From the NCBI RefSeq assembly GCF_040530035.1, contig NZ_JBEWCD010000002.1, positions 434,001 to 498,000 of the forward strand: a stretch of DNA of 64,000 nucleotides, in the 5' to 3' direction. Numbering within the stretch: the stretch's first letter is position 1; each line of letters begins with the position of its first letter. This document shows positions 19,705-27,991 of this stretch, piece by piece. This DNA is from Roseibium sp. HPY-6. Its GTDB lineage: Bacteria; Pseudomonadota; Alphaproteobacteria; Rhizobiales; Stappiaceae. A program made the position numbers and the translations under genes. The notes under the pieces are model-generated. The model was given only the letters and a program-made list of their open reading frames with translations. It was not told the origin of the DNA and made no database searches.

Positions 19705-21315
19705 TCAGTCTGGTGCGATCAAATGCCTGACCTTCGGGGCGTCGGATCCTTGATGGAACTTGCGAACCTCTTTCTGCAAATCCGCGTCTGTCTGGGTCAC
19801 ACGATCATGCTGACGCAAATGATCGAGCCAGCTTGATACAACGAAACTCTCCGTCCATTGCTCCTCGTTTTCTGCATCCTGGAAAATGTTCCAGTCAACC
19901 GCTCCGTCGCGCCGCCTCTGTGCGGAAAACCTGCGCAAGGCCGTCAGGAACGCATCGGTGTCTTCTGCTTTTATCCTGTAGTCGATCAGGATCATGACCG
20001 GACCTCTGTCCGCCGCGAGTTCGTCCGAGGCGATCGGAGCGGGCCAATGCGCGGAGGGCGTCAGGTCGAGCGAACCGACCGATGTCAGCGGCACGTTTCG
20101 CACAAGCGCAAGCATCACCAGCAAGACGACAGCTGCTGCGAGAAGCGCCGCCGGGATCCCCGCGAACGACGCCACCTGGCCCCAGATCACGCTGCCAAGA
20201 CTCATGGAGCCGAAGAAAACCGTGAGGTAAATGGAAAGCCCGCGTGCACGGACCCATTCAGGCAAGGACGCCTGGGCTGAGACATTCAGGCTCGAAAGCA
20301 CGGCGATCCAGGCGAAACCGGCAAGCAGCGAGACCGCGTAGGCAGCAATGGCCGACGGCACAAGAGCGAAGACGGCCAGCACCAGGGCCGTGCCGATCGT
20401 TCCCGCCGCGACCGTGTTGTCGGCGCCGAGCCGCTTGCGGATCTTCGGCAGAAACAGAGCCCCGAGCACGGCACCCCCGCCGACACACCCAAGCAGCATG
20501 CCGTAGAGGCCGGGGCCGCCTGCCAGGAGGTCCTTCGCGATCAGCGGCAACATGGCCCAGTAGGCGCTTGCAAACAGGAAGAAGGCGATGGCGCGCAGGA
20601 GCGTCGACTTGAGCGCGGGACTGTGCAGGGCATAACGCACGCCCGTCTGGATGGCGCTGAAGACTGGTTCGGGCGGCAAGCGCTTCTCGGATTTGCTTTC
20701 CGGTTTCCAGAAAACCAGAGCGGCAAGAATGCCGACGAAGCTGAGCGCGTTGAGAGCGAACGGAGATGCCAGACCGACAGCCGTAATCAAGACGCCGGCG
20801 AGCGCAGGACCGATCGCGCGGCTGATATTGATCCCCATCGAATTGAGCGCGACGGCGGAGGAGAGGTCCTTTTTCGGAACAAGACTTGGCACGATCGCCT
20901 GCCAGGCAGGCGCTACAAAGGCGGCTCCGGTTCCAAGCAGGAACGTAAAAAGCAACAGGAGTTCGACGGTTGCCTGCCCGCTGGCAACAACAAAGGCAAA
21001 AAGCCCGGCGACGATACCCATCAGCAAGTTCACGATCAGAAGAAGCCGCCGACGATCGACAATGTCCGCGACGGCGCCGGCCAGCAGGGCGAACAGGAAG
21101 ACGGGTAACGTTGTTGCGGCCTGCACCAGCGAGACCATCACCGGACTTGGCGACAGTGTGGTCATGAGCCAACCGGCCCCGACATCATGCATCCACGTTC
21201 CCACATTGGAGATGACCGTCGCCGTCCACAGCATCGCAAAGGGCAGGGATTGAAAGGGCGCCCACGCGCCGCCGTCCTTGTCGGCAGCCGGTGTCGTTTC
21301 AACCTTGGTAGACAT
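19705..21315 (-). CDS. MFS transporter (MFS_3/EntS-like) with C-terminal ABM-like domain
   Basis: A 536-residue protein. Residues about 20-420 hold 11-12 membrane helices of the MFS_3 group (enterobactin-exporter-like), with the loop VADIVDRRRLLL after helix 2. Residues about 435-520 form a soluble domain (MILIDYRIKAEDTDAFLTAL, DWNIFQDAENEEQWTESFVV) that resembles antibiotic biosynthesis monooxygenase folds. GGAGG precedes the ATG. It is the last gene of a six-gene operon with two amidohydrolases, a hydrolase and an HlyD-like adaptor, and probably exports a substrate or product of these enzymes. It ends 21 bases from the convergent LacI gene. Confidence 0.88.
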   Translation of the reverse strand: MSTKVETTPAADKDGGAWAPFQSLPFAMLWTATVISNVGTWMHDVGAGWLMTTLSPSPVMVSLVQAATTLPVFLFALLAGAVADIVDRRRLLLIVNLLMGIVAGLFAFVVASGQATVELLLLFTFLLGTGAAFVAPAWQAIVPSLVPKKDLSSAVALNSMGINISRAIGPALAGVLITAVGLASPFALNALSFVGILAALVFWKPESKSEKRLPPEPVFSAIQTGVRYALHSPALKSTLLRAIAFFLFASAYWAMLPLIAKDLLAGGPGLYGMLLGCVGGGAVLGALFLPKIRKRLGADNTVAAGTIGTALVLAVFALVPSAIAAYAVSLLAGFAWIAVLSSLNVSAQASLPEWVRARGLSIYLTVFFGSMSLGSVIWGQVASFAGIPAALLAAAVVLLVMLALVRNVPLTSVGSLDLTPSAHWPAPIASDELAADRGPVMILIDYRIKAEDTDAFLTALRRFSAQRRRDGAVDWNIFQDAENEEQWTESFVVSSWLDHLRQHDRVTQTDADLQKEVRKFHQGSDAPKVRHLIAPD

Positions 21316-21382
21316 GGAAACCCTCCGGGGTAAATTCGCTCTTTCGGAATGGTGGCGCAGTCGCGGTAACGGGACGCAGCGT

Positions 21383-22228
21383 TCAGTCCTGGATAAGATC
21401 AGCAGTTACGACAACCGACATGCCGGGACGCAATATGCGGTCCGGGTTCGGAACAACCGTGAAGACGGTCAGCGCTCCGGACGTCTCGTCGACGGTCGCG
21501 CTTGCAAACTCAGGGGTGAGCCCTTCCGCAACTGTTTCTCCGCTTTGCAGCCGGACGGCCAAGGACAGTCTCGGGAACAGGTCTTCAAGGGTTTTCGCAT
21601 TGGACGTGCGAAGCGTCGCGATACGCGTTTCGTACGGCACCTTGTAAGCCACGAGAACGGGGTCCAGTTGCACGATCCTGGCAAGGGGCGGACCGGCTTC
21701 TGCTTCCAGAAACGCGCCAAGCGCCGCGGATGGCCGGCTGATGATGCCCGCGATCGGTGCTCGGATGGTCGCCTTTTCAAGCGCTAGTTCCGCCTGATTC
21801 AATTGCGCCGCGGCGATCAGGCGGCGCGCGTCCGATGCGGCCAGAAGAGCGGTCGCATCGTCCAGGCTGGCGTCCGAGGCAACATTGCGCTCCGAAAGGG
21901 TTGTGAGCCGGGACGCCCGTTGCTGCGCGGCCGCAAGCTGGGCGTCCGCGGCTTTCAATTGTGCTTCGGCCATCTGCACGTCGATGTCGAGCGAGCGCGT
22001 GTCCTGCCGCATCAAAGCCTGACCGGCGCTCACCAGCTCGCCTCCCTGAAACAGGATTTCGGTAAGTTGCCCATCGGTTCCCGCGGACAGAACAGCGGTT
22101 TCGCGCACTTCAACAGTTCCGTCGAACACAAGCTCTTCGGCCTGCGATGGCGTCATCGGAAGAAGAATAAACAGGAGACCCAGAACACTCAGAGGTCTGG
22201 TTTTGCGTTGCCGCGTTGTGTCGGTCAT
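21383..22228 (-). CDS. HlyD/RND-type periplasmic adaptor protein
   Basis: A 281-residue membrane-fusion protein with an N-terminal hydrophobic signal ending near PSQAEE. A biotinyl-lipoyl-like half domain (FDGTVEVRETAVLSAGTDGQ), a coiled-coil hairpin at about 80-150 (LKAADAQLAAAQQRASRLTT) and the second half domain ATIRAPIAGIISRPSAALG follow. It is shorter than typical RND adaptors and lacks a long C-terminal domain. I chose the ATG at 22228; the upstream frame is not protein-like and runs through the XapX gene. The neighbouring MFS pump may be its partner. Confidence 0.85.
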   Translation of the reverse strand: MTDTTRQRKTRPLSVLGLLFILLPMTPSQAEELVFDGTVEVRETAVLSAGTDGQLTEILFQGGELVSAGQALMRQDTRSLDIDVQMAEAQLKAADAQLAAAQQRASRLTTLSERNVASDASLDDATALLAASDARRLIAAAQLNQAELALEKATIRAPIAGIISRPSAALGAFLEAEAGPPLARIVQLDPVLVAYKVPYETRIATLRTSNAKTLEDLFPRLSLAVRLQSGETVAEGLTPEFASATVDETSGALTVFTVVPNPDRILRPGMSVVVTADLIQD

Positions 22229-22242
22229 CTCGCTCGCCTTGC

Positions 22243-22515
22243 TTAACTGCTGTTTCGGATCGGCCGGTCGGGTGCCTCGGCCCCGTTCCCGGACTTGGCG
22301 GTGGCGAAAGACTTGCTGTCCAGACAATGTGCGGCAGCTTCTTGAACCGTGAGCTTCGATTTCGCCCATGAGACGGCGGTTTCTCCGACCAGCATGCCCA
22401 AGAGCCCGAGCAAGGCGATCACCGGTGGTGCGGGCGAACGGGTTCCAAGGAGCGCATAGAGCACACCAACGCCGAGCCCGATGGCCAGAGAAACGAGATA
22501 AGGCGTGTAGTTCAT
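22243..22515 (-). CDS. XapX domain (DUF1427) small membrane protein
   Basis: A 90-residue protein with two hydrophobic segments: YLVSLAIGLGVGVLYALLG at about 5-23 and APPVIALLGLLGMLVGETAV at about 28-47. The GxxxGxLYALL...PAPPVxAxxGxxGMxxGE pattern is that of XapX proteins, whose role is not established. The C-terminal 40 residues are hydrophilic. A perfect GGAGG lies six bases before the ATG at 22515. It sits between an amidohydrolase and an HlyD-like adaptor with gaps of 14 and 17 bases, so it belongs to that operon. Confidence 0.78.
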   Translation of the reverse strand: MNYTPYLVSLAIGLGVGVLYALLGTRSPAPPVIALLGLLGMLVGETAVSWAKSKLTVQEAAAHCLDSKSFATAKSGNGAEAPDRPIRNSS

Positions 22516-22532
22516 ATCTGCCTCCTTCCGGC

Positions 22533-24257
22533 TCAAACGAAGCTCTTGGCGTCAACCGGCGCACCTGGAGCGCCAAAGAACGGGATGGGCGACCAGTCCG
22601 GCAATTCCGGTAAAGGTGGCGGTGCGTAGTGCGACAGGGAGTCTTTCGCATGGACAACCTTCCCACCGGACAGTGTCAGATCTGAGGTGATATCCGCGAT
22701 TTCACTTTCTTCGACGGCAAAGTAGTCGCGGTCGAGCACCGCAAGATCGGCAAGCTGACCTGCCGCGATCTGACCCTTGATGCCCTGCTCGCGGCTGAAC
22801 CAGGCACCCGCAGCGGTCCAGTGGCGCAGGGCGTCCTCACGGCTCAGACGGTTCTCCTTCGCCCAGATGAGGTCACCGCCGCGTCCTTTGCCCGACACCG
22901 CCCAGTGAATGGCGAGCCAGGGATTGTAGGACGACACGCGCGTGGCGTCGGTTCCAGCCGCAAGCGGCACGCCGGAGGCCATCATCTTGCGGACCGGCAT
23001 GACCTCCCTCAACGCATCTTCGCCGTAGCGCTCGCGGTAGGCGGTCGCCTGAAAGGCGATGCGGTTCTGGTAGGAAATGCCGCCGCCCAGGCGGGCAACC
23101 CAATCCATGGTTTTCTCCGAGATCGTTTCCCCGTGATCGAAGATCCAGTTGAGTTCCTCAAGACCCTTGTCGCGGCCGACCTCCTCGAGCACCGTAAGAA
23201 GGCGGTGGGCGCTTTCCTCATAGGTGCAGTGAAACCGGATCGGCCACCTGTTCTCCAGAAGGAATTCGAGAACAGGCCTGAGATCGCCTTCCATGCGCTT
23301 CGGCAATTCAGGGCGCGGATACGAGAAATCCTCGAAATCATAGGCGGATGCGACCAGCATTTCACCGGCCCCGACACACTTCAGGTAATTGTTGCCCTGA
23401 TCCGGTTTCACCATGTCATGCCAGCGCTTGAAGTCGTCGAGCTCGGAGAGCGGGCGCTGCGCGAAAAGCTGGTAGCCGATCCGCACGGTCTGCTCACCCC
23501 TGCGGTTCAGCTCGGTGATGACACCGTAATCATCCGGGTAGTTCAGAAAGCCTCCGGCGCAGTCGAGTGCAGAGGTCAGGCCAAGCCCGTTCAAGGCCCG
23601 GAAATAGTGTTTCGTCGACAGGATCTGCTGCTCGAAATCGAGCTTCGGCGCCAAGTCGAGTAGCGCGTAGAGCGGCTGCGCGTTCGGGCGCGCGAGAGCA
23701 AGTCCCGTCGGATTGCCATTGTCGTCGCGTTCAAGCCGGCCCGATACGAATGGCTCATAATAGTGGCTGTCGATGCCGAGCGCGCGCAGGGCGGCTTTGT
23801 TCAGCCAGGCACGGTCGTAAAGATGCAGCACATAGACAGGTACATCGGGCGCGACCGCGTTGATCTCGTTGATCGTCGGCAACCGTCTTTCCGCGAATTG
23901 GTCTGCGGACCAGCCGCCAACGACGCGGATCCATTGTCCGGCAGGTGTCCGGTGTGCCTGTGCCTTGAGCATGGCAAGGCCGTCGGCAAGTGAAGGAACG
24001 TTGTCCCACCTGAGTTCCATGGCGAAGTTGTTGCCCTGCCGGATGATATGCGTGTGGCTGTCGATGAGGCCGGGAATGGCCCGCTTGCCCTCAAGGTCGA
24101 TCACGATGGTGTCGTTGCCCTTGAGCCGCAGGATATCCTCGTCGGTGCCGACCTCCAGGATTGTTTCGCCTGCAATTGCAACGGCCTCTGCGACCCGACC
24201 CTGCGCGTCGAAAGTCGTGATTTTTCCATTGGTCAGGATCAGGTCTGCTTCGGTCAT
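22533..24257 (-). CDS. Amidohydrolase family protein (YtcJ-like), cytoplasmic paralogue
   Basis: A 574-residue metal-dependent hydrolase. The amidohydrolase metal motif IPGLIDSHTHI lies near residue 62, histidines follow in RFHCTYEESAHRLL and NWIFDHGETI, and the catalytic aspartate is in PLAAGTDATRVSSYNP near 440. The end has the return to the N-terminal sandwich (GQLADLAVLDRDYFAVEESEI, quoted in part). Such proteins hydrolyse amide or imide C-N bonds; the substrate is unknown. There is no signal peptide, unlike its paralogue next door, with which it shares motifs throughout. It is third in the AraC-linked operon. Confidence 0.87.
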   Translation of the reverse strand: MTEADLILTNGKITTFDAQGRVAEAVAIAGETILEVGTDEDILRLKGNDTIVIDLEGKRAIPGLIDSHTHIIRQGNNFAMELRWDNVPSLADGLAMLKAQAHRTPAGQWIRVVGGWSADQFAERRLPTINEINAVAPDVPVYVLHLYDRAWLNKAALRALGIDSHYYEPFVSGRLERDDNGNPTGLALARPNAQPLYALLDLAPKLDFEQQILSTKHYFRALNGLGLTSALDCAGGFLNYPDDYGVITELNRRGEQTVRIGYQLFAQRPLSELDDFKRWHDMVKPDQGNNYLKCVGAGEMLVASAYDFEDFSYPRPELPKRMEGDLRPVLEFLLENRWPIRFHCTYEESAHRLLTVLEEVGRDKGLEELNWIFDHGETISEKTMDWVARLGGGISYQNRIAFQATAYRERYGEDALREVMPVRKMMASGVPLAAGTDATRVSSYNPWLAIHWAVSGKGRGGDLIWAKENRLSREDALRHWTAAGAWFSREQGIKGQIAAGQLADLAVLDRDYFAVEESEIADITSDLTLSGGKVVHAKDSLSHYAPPPLPELPDWSPIPFFGAPGAPVDAKSFV

Positions 24258-24294
24258 GAGAACTCTCGGGAAAGAACGGGAATTGAAGTCTTCC

Positions 24295-24321
24295 GGAGAC
24301 CGGTGTCTTGAACCGGTCTCC
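24295..24321 (-). repeat. 10-bp perfect inverted repeat between the two amidohydrolase genes
   Basis: GGAGACCGGT and ACCGGTCTCC are exact reverse complements around a seven-base loop. There is no T-tract on either strand, so a transcript-stabilising or processing hairpin is more likely than a strong terminator. Confidence 0.6.
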
Positions 24322-24332
24322 TATTGGCGCTG

Positions 24333-26129
24333 CTAGAGGGATCGTGTGTCGCCGAATGTGATCACCGGTGACCAGTCGGGGCTGACCGGCGGTACATGCC
24401 GCAGGTCGTGATGCGCCAGATCATCCTTGGCGAACACCACCTTGCCGTCGACGGCCGTCAGCGCAGATGTGATGCGGGCGATCTCTGCGTCCGTCACCGC
24501 GAAATAATCACGGTCCAGGATCGTAAAATCCGCAAGCAGTCCCTCGGTGATGGCGCCTTTCTTTCCTGCATCTCCGGTGAACCAGGAAGAGCCGGTCGTC
24601 CAGACACGCAGGGCTTCTTCGCGGGTTAGCAGGTTGGCATCATCATACATCCGCATGCCGCCGCGCGAGAGACCGGTCGCCATCCACTGGAGGGAGTACC
24701 AGGGATTATACGAGGTTACGCGGGTCGCATCGGTGCCTCCGCCCAACGGCACGCCAAGGTCCATGATGAACCGGAAGTTCGGTGTCTTCTTCAGTTTCTC
24801 AGGACCATAGTTGCGCACGAAGTCCTCGGCCTGGAACTGAAGGCGGTTCTGCAGCGCAATCCCGCCGCCAAGTTCCGCGATCCTTTCAAGGTTTCTTTCC
24901 GAGAAGGTTTCGACATGGTCGATGAACCAGCCGTCGACAAGGCCCGCACCCTTGGCGACGTCTTCATACACCTTGAGCAGGCGATCTCCGGTTTCGTCAT
25001 AGGTGATGTGCTGACGGAACGCCCAGCCTTTTTCACCCAGCAGGGTCATGATCTTGTGCTGGATTTCTTCTGCATCGCGGTCGATTTCTGGCCGCGGGTC
25101 ACCGAAGATCTCGTAGTCGTAGGACGCCCAGGTCAGGTTTTCCCCCGCACCCACCAGCTTCAGCATGTCGTCGCCGGCTCCCGGCGTGAAGCGGGATGTC
25201 CAGTCCGTATAATCATCGAACTCGCGGCCTTTGACCTGCGGGAACGTATGATAACCGATACGCGTGGTCAGCAGGCCTTCGCTGTGCATGTGGTTGATGA
25301 TCTTGTAGGGATCCGCATCCGGAAACTCCATACCGCCACCGCCCGCATCCGACACGGACGTGATGCCGAGCGAATTCAGTTCATCCATGTATTGCATGGA
25401 GGAGTTGATCTGGTCGCGGATCGAAAGCTTGGGGGCCTGGCTCAGCGTTTTGTACATCAAGAGCCCGGAAGGTGCCGCCAGAAGGCGCCCTGTCGATGCT
25501 CCGTTTTCGTCCTTCTCGATAATGCCGCCCGGATAGGTCGAGTGATCAGCCTGATCGTAGTTGAAATACGAGATCGCCCGGCTGTTGAGCAGTGTCATCT
25601 TGTAAAGGTAGTGGATCAGAACCGGGTGGTTCGGTGCGACACTGTCGAGCTCTTCGATGGTGGGCAGACGTTTTTCCTTGAACTGAAACTCGGAAAAACC
25701 GCCGGCGACCCGGATGAACTGCCCATCGGGCGTCCGGTCCGCCTGCACCCGCAGCAGGTGCAGCGCTTCTTCCAGACTGTCTGCAGCATCCCAACGGACT
25801 TCAAGATTGTAGTTCACACCGCCTCTGATCGAGTGGGTGTGGCTGTCGATCAGGCCCGGGATGACGCGTTTTTTGTTCGCGCGGATCACTTGCGTGAACG
25901 GACCGATCAGCGGGGCAATGTCGGCTTCGTCGCCGATGGCGATGAACCGGCCGCCGCGCGCGGCAAACGCTGTTGCTTCCGGACGCGTCGGATCCATTGT
26001 TGTGATGCGTCCGTCGAGAACGACCAGATCCGCAAAATCGCCTGTGGCCTGCGCGTAGGCCGTCGACAGGGAACTGGAGGCCAGGAGCGCGGACGCACCC
26101 TGGAGAAACTGACGGCGGTGAAGAGGCAT
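24333..26129 (-). CDS. Amidohydrolase family protein (YtcJ-like), Tat-exported paralogue
   Basis: A 598-residue protein with a twin-arginine signal (HRRQFLQGASALLASS, ending near AYAQA). The mature enzyme matches the next gene: IPGLIDSHTHSIRGGVN near residue 98, histidines in RQHITYDETGDRLL and WFIDHVETF, and the aspartate in PLGGGTDATRVTSYNPWYS. Export by Tat implies folding with metal in the cytoplasm before transport. So one paralogue works in the periplasm and the other in the cytoplasm. An AGGAG site precedes the ATG. It is second in the operon divergent from the AraC regulator. Confidence 0.88.
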   Translation of the reverse strand: MPLHRRQFLQGASALLASSSLSTAYAQATGDFADLVVLDGRITTMDPTRPEATAFAARGGRFIAIGDEADIAPLIGPFTQVIRANKKRVIPGLIDSHTHSIRGGVNYNLEVRWDAADSLEEALHLLRVQADRTPDGQFIRVAGGFSEFQFKEKRLPTIEELDSVAPNHPVLIHYLYKMTLLNSRAISYFNYDQADHSTYPGGIIEKDENGASTGRLLAAPSGLLMYKTLSQAPKLSIRDQINSSMQYMDELNSLGITSVSDAGGGGMEFPDADPYKIINHMHSEGLLTTRIGYHTFPQVKGREFDDYTDWTSRFTPGAGDDMLKLVGAGENLTWASYDYEIFGDPRPEIDRDAEEIQHKIMTLLGEKGWAFRQHITYDETGDRLLKVYEDVAKGAGLVDGWFIDHVETFSERNLERIAELGGGIALQNRLQFQAEDFVRNYGPEKLKKTPNFRFIMDLGVPLGGGTDATRVTSYNPWYSLQWMATGLSRGGMRMYDDANLLTREEALRVWTTGSSWFTGDAGKKGAITEGLLADFTILDRDYFAVTDAEIARITSALTAVDGKVVFAKDDLAHHDLRHVPPVSPDWSPVITFGDTRSL

Positions 26130-26233
26130 GACTTGTCTCCTGCCGCTTTGCAGCGGCGCGTGAAGTGTTATCGATGGGGAACCCTGCCAGCGTCAGTTCG
26201 CCGGGCGCTGGCCTTGGGTTTCAGGTTCGTGCG

Positions 26234-26932
26234 TTAAGCGGCTGCAACGGCGGCCGTTGCAGGGACCGGGTCGAGGCGTTCTCCGTGAGTGACGCGCTCA
26301 GGTGCCTTGTGAACCATGGTGTAGGCGTAATCGACGCCCATGCCGTAAGCACCGGAGTGCTCCTTGACGACGTCGAGAACCGGATCGTAGGTCTCCTTGC
26401 GGGCCCAGTCGCGCTGAAGCTCCAGAAGGACCTGCTGCCATGTGACCGGTACGACGCCGGCCTGGATCATGCGCTGCATGGCCATATCGTGTGCATTCTG
26501 GGATGTGCCGCCGGAGGCGTCTTCGACCATGTAAATCTCGTATCCACCTTCCCCGATCGCATCGAGCGAAAACATCAGGTTGCAGACTTCGGTCCACAGG
26601 CCGGACACGATCACTTTCTTGCGGCCGTTCTTCGCCAGCGCGTCACGCACTTTCTGATCGTCCCAGGAGTTCATGGAAGTGCGCTCCAGGAGCGGTGCAT
26701 CCGGAAAGACAGCGAGAAGTTCGGGGTAGGTGTGGCCGGAAAAGCCATCGGTCTCGACGGTGGTGATCGTAACGGGCAGGTTGAACACCTTTGCGGATTT
26801 TGCGAGCGCCACCGCGTTGTTCTTCAGGGTCTGGCGATCGATGGACTGAACGCCGAATGCCATCTGCGGCTGATGGTCGATAAAAATAACCTGTGCGTTT
26901 TGCGGCGTCAGCAATTCGAATTTCTCGGACAT
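26234..26932 (-). CDS. Isochorismatase-like cysteine hydrolase (YcaC type)
   Basis: A 232-residue hydrolase. The catalytic Asp is in VIFIDHQPQMAFGV, the Lys in NGRKKVIVSG and the Cys in SGLWTEVCNLMFSLDA, the Asp-Lys-Cys triad of the isochorismatase superfamily. YcaC-type members hydrolyse small amides or related compounds. GGAG lies before the ATG at 26932. It is the first gene of the operon, 149 bases from the divergent AraC gene, and with the amidohydrolases suggests stepwise breakdown of a nitrogenous compound. Confidence 0.88.
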   Translation of the reverse strand: MSEKFELLTPQNAQVIFIDHQPQMAFGVQSIDRQTLKNNAVALAKSAKVFNLPVTITTVETDGFSGHTYPELLAVFPDAPLLERTSMNSWDDQKVRDALAKNGRKKVIVSGLWTEVCNLMFSLDAIGEGGYEIYMVEDASGGTSQNAHDMAMQRMIQAGVVPVTWQQVLLELQRDWARKETYDPVLDVVKEHSGAYGMGVDYAYTMVHKAPERVTHGERLDPVPATAAVAAA

Positions 26933-27093
26933 TCCAATCTCCATAACTTCATGTGCAAACAGGGTTTTTGGTTCGCTCGAGACAGGAGATAGGTGCTGCC
27001 ATCTGGAAATATTTCATCTTTCGTGCATATGTTTTACAGGAAATTGCGGACTGGAAATCGGCGCATGTAAAGCGCGTCAAATTGGACTGAACA

Positions 27094-27987
27094 ATGGGTC
27101 GTCACGCCTTTAAGAACGAACCTGAGCATTGCCGGATTTATCGGCAGATCCGTGAAGAAGATGCCATTCCGGAACTTTTCGGGATCGACGAGCGCTGGAA
27201 CATGCCGGTGGTACGGCACAGGGCAAGTCTTGGTCAGGGCATACGCTTCGACGGGGTCGGTCACTACATCCTGACCTATCATATTGGTGGCGCGAATGCG
27301 CGCCGCCTTGACTTGAACGACGGCTTGTCGATTGCAAGCCAGGGTGCGCTTTCGCTGCAAAGGCCGAACAGTGCGGGGGTCTTTGCTTCGAACGGCGTTG
27401 TTGACTATGCCCACTTCTATTTCAACCAGGGGCTTCTTTGTGAGATAGCGGACGAGCTGGACGGCGCGGAAATTGCCGAACCGGACGACTTCTTTGCCCT
27501 GTTCGACGCCGCGGCAGCAAGCGATTCTGCCGCCTATGTTCAGCGTGCTGCCAATCGGGAGGATCCGCCGACCTCCATCGAGATGGACAGCCGCGCCTAC
27601 TTGCTGGGTCTCGGCCTGCTGCGTGCCGTCCGTTCCCGGTCCGGGCACGTTGCCAGTCTCAGCCAGGTCAAGCCAGGCTGCATGATGCGTCCCGTGCTCG
27701 ATCTTATCGAAGATCGTATAAGCGATCCGTTGCGCCTGACCGATCTAGCGCAGACGATCGACATGAGCCCGTTCCATTTCACACGGGTGTTCAAGACCGA
27801 AATCGGCCTTTCGCCTTCCAAATATCTTGCAAAGCGTCGGGTGGAGCGCGCGCGGGATCTCATTCAGGAATCGTCATTGCCCTTGGCGGAAGTTGCCTTT
27901 CGGACGGGTTTTTCCAGCCAGGCTCACATGACGAACCGCATGAAGGTGGAGCTCGGTTATACGCCTGGTGAATTGCGCAAGGGGTGA
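27094..27987 (+). CDS. AraC family transcriptional regulator
   Basis: A 297-residue activator-type protein. The N-terminal two thirds is a ligand or dimerisation domain without a recognisable cupin motif. The two helix-turn-helix units are at about 200-290: RLTDLAQTIDMSPFHFTRVF and LAEVAFRTGFSSQAHMTNRM. It is transcribed away from the hydrolase/amidohydrolase operon and most likely controls it. It ends five bases before the convergent dehydrogenase gene, which belongs to another cluster. Confidence 0.92.
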   Translation: MGRHAFKNEPEHCRIYRQIREEDAIPELFGIDERWNMPVVRHRASLGQGIRFDGVGHYILTYHIGGANARRLDLNDGLSIASQGALSLQRPNSAGVFASNGVVDYAHFYFNQGLLCEIADELDGAEIAEPDDFFALFDAAAASDSAAYVQRAANREDPPTSIEMDSRAYLLGLGLLRAVRSRSGHVASLSQVKPGCMMRPVLDLIEDRISDPLRLTDLAQTIDMSPFHFTRVFKTEIGLSPSKYLAKRRVERARDLIQESSLPLAEVAFRTGFSSQAHMTNRMKVELGYTPGELRKG

Positions 27988-27991
27988 CAAA

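Noticed and set aside
26142..26157. GCCGCT-TTGC-AGCGGC inverted repeat upstream of the Tat amidohydrolase
   Set aside because: Only six-base arms in GC-rich sequence beside the ribosome site; too weak to call.
24915..26237. A 440-residue plus-strand frame opposite the Tat amidohydrolase
   Set aside because: Antisense shadow; the amidohydrolase on the other strand has complete motifs.
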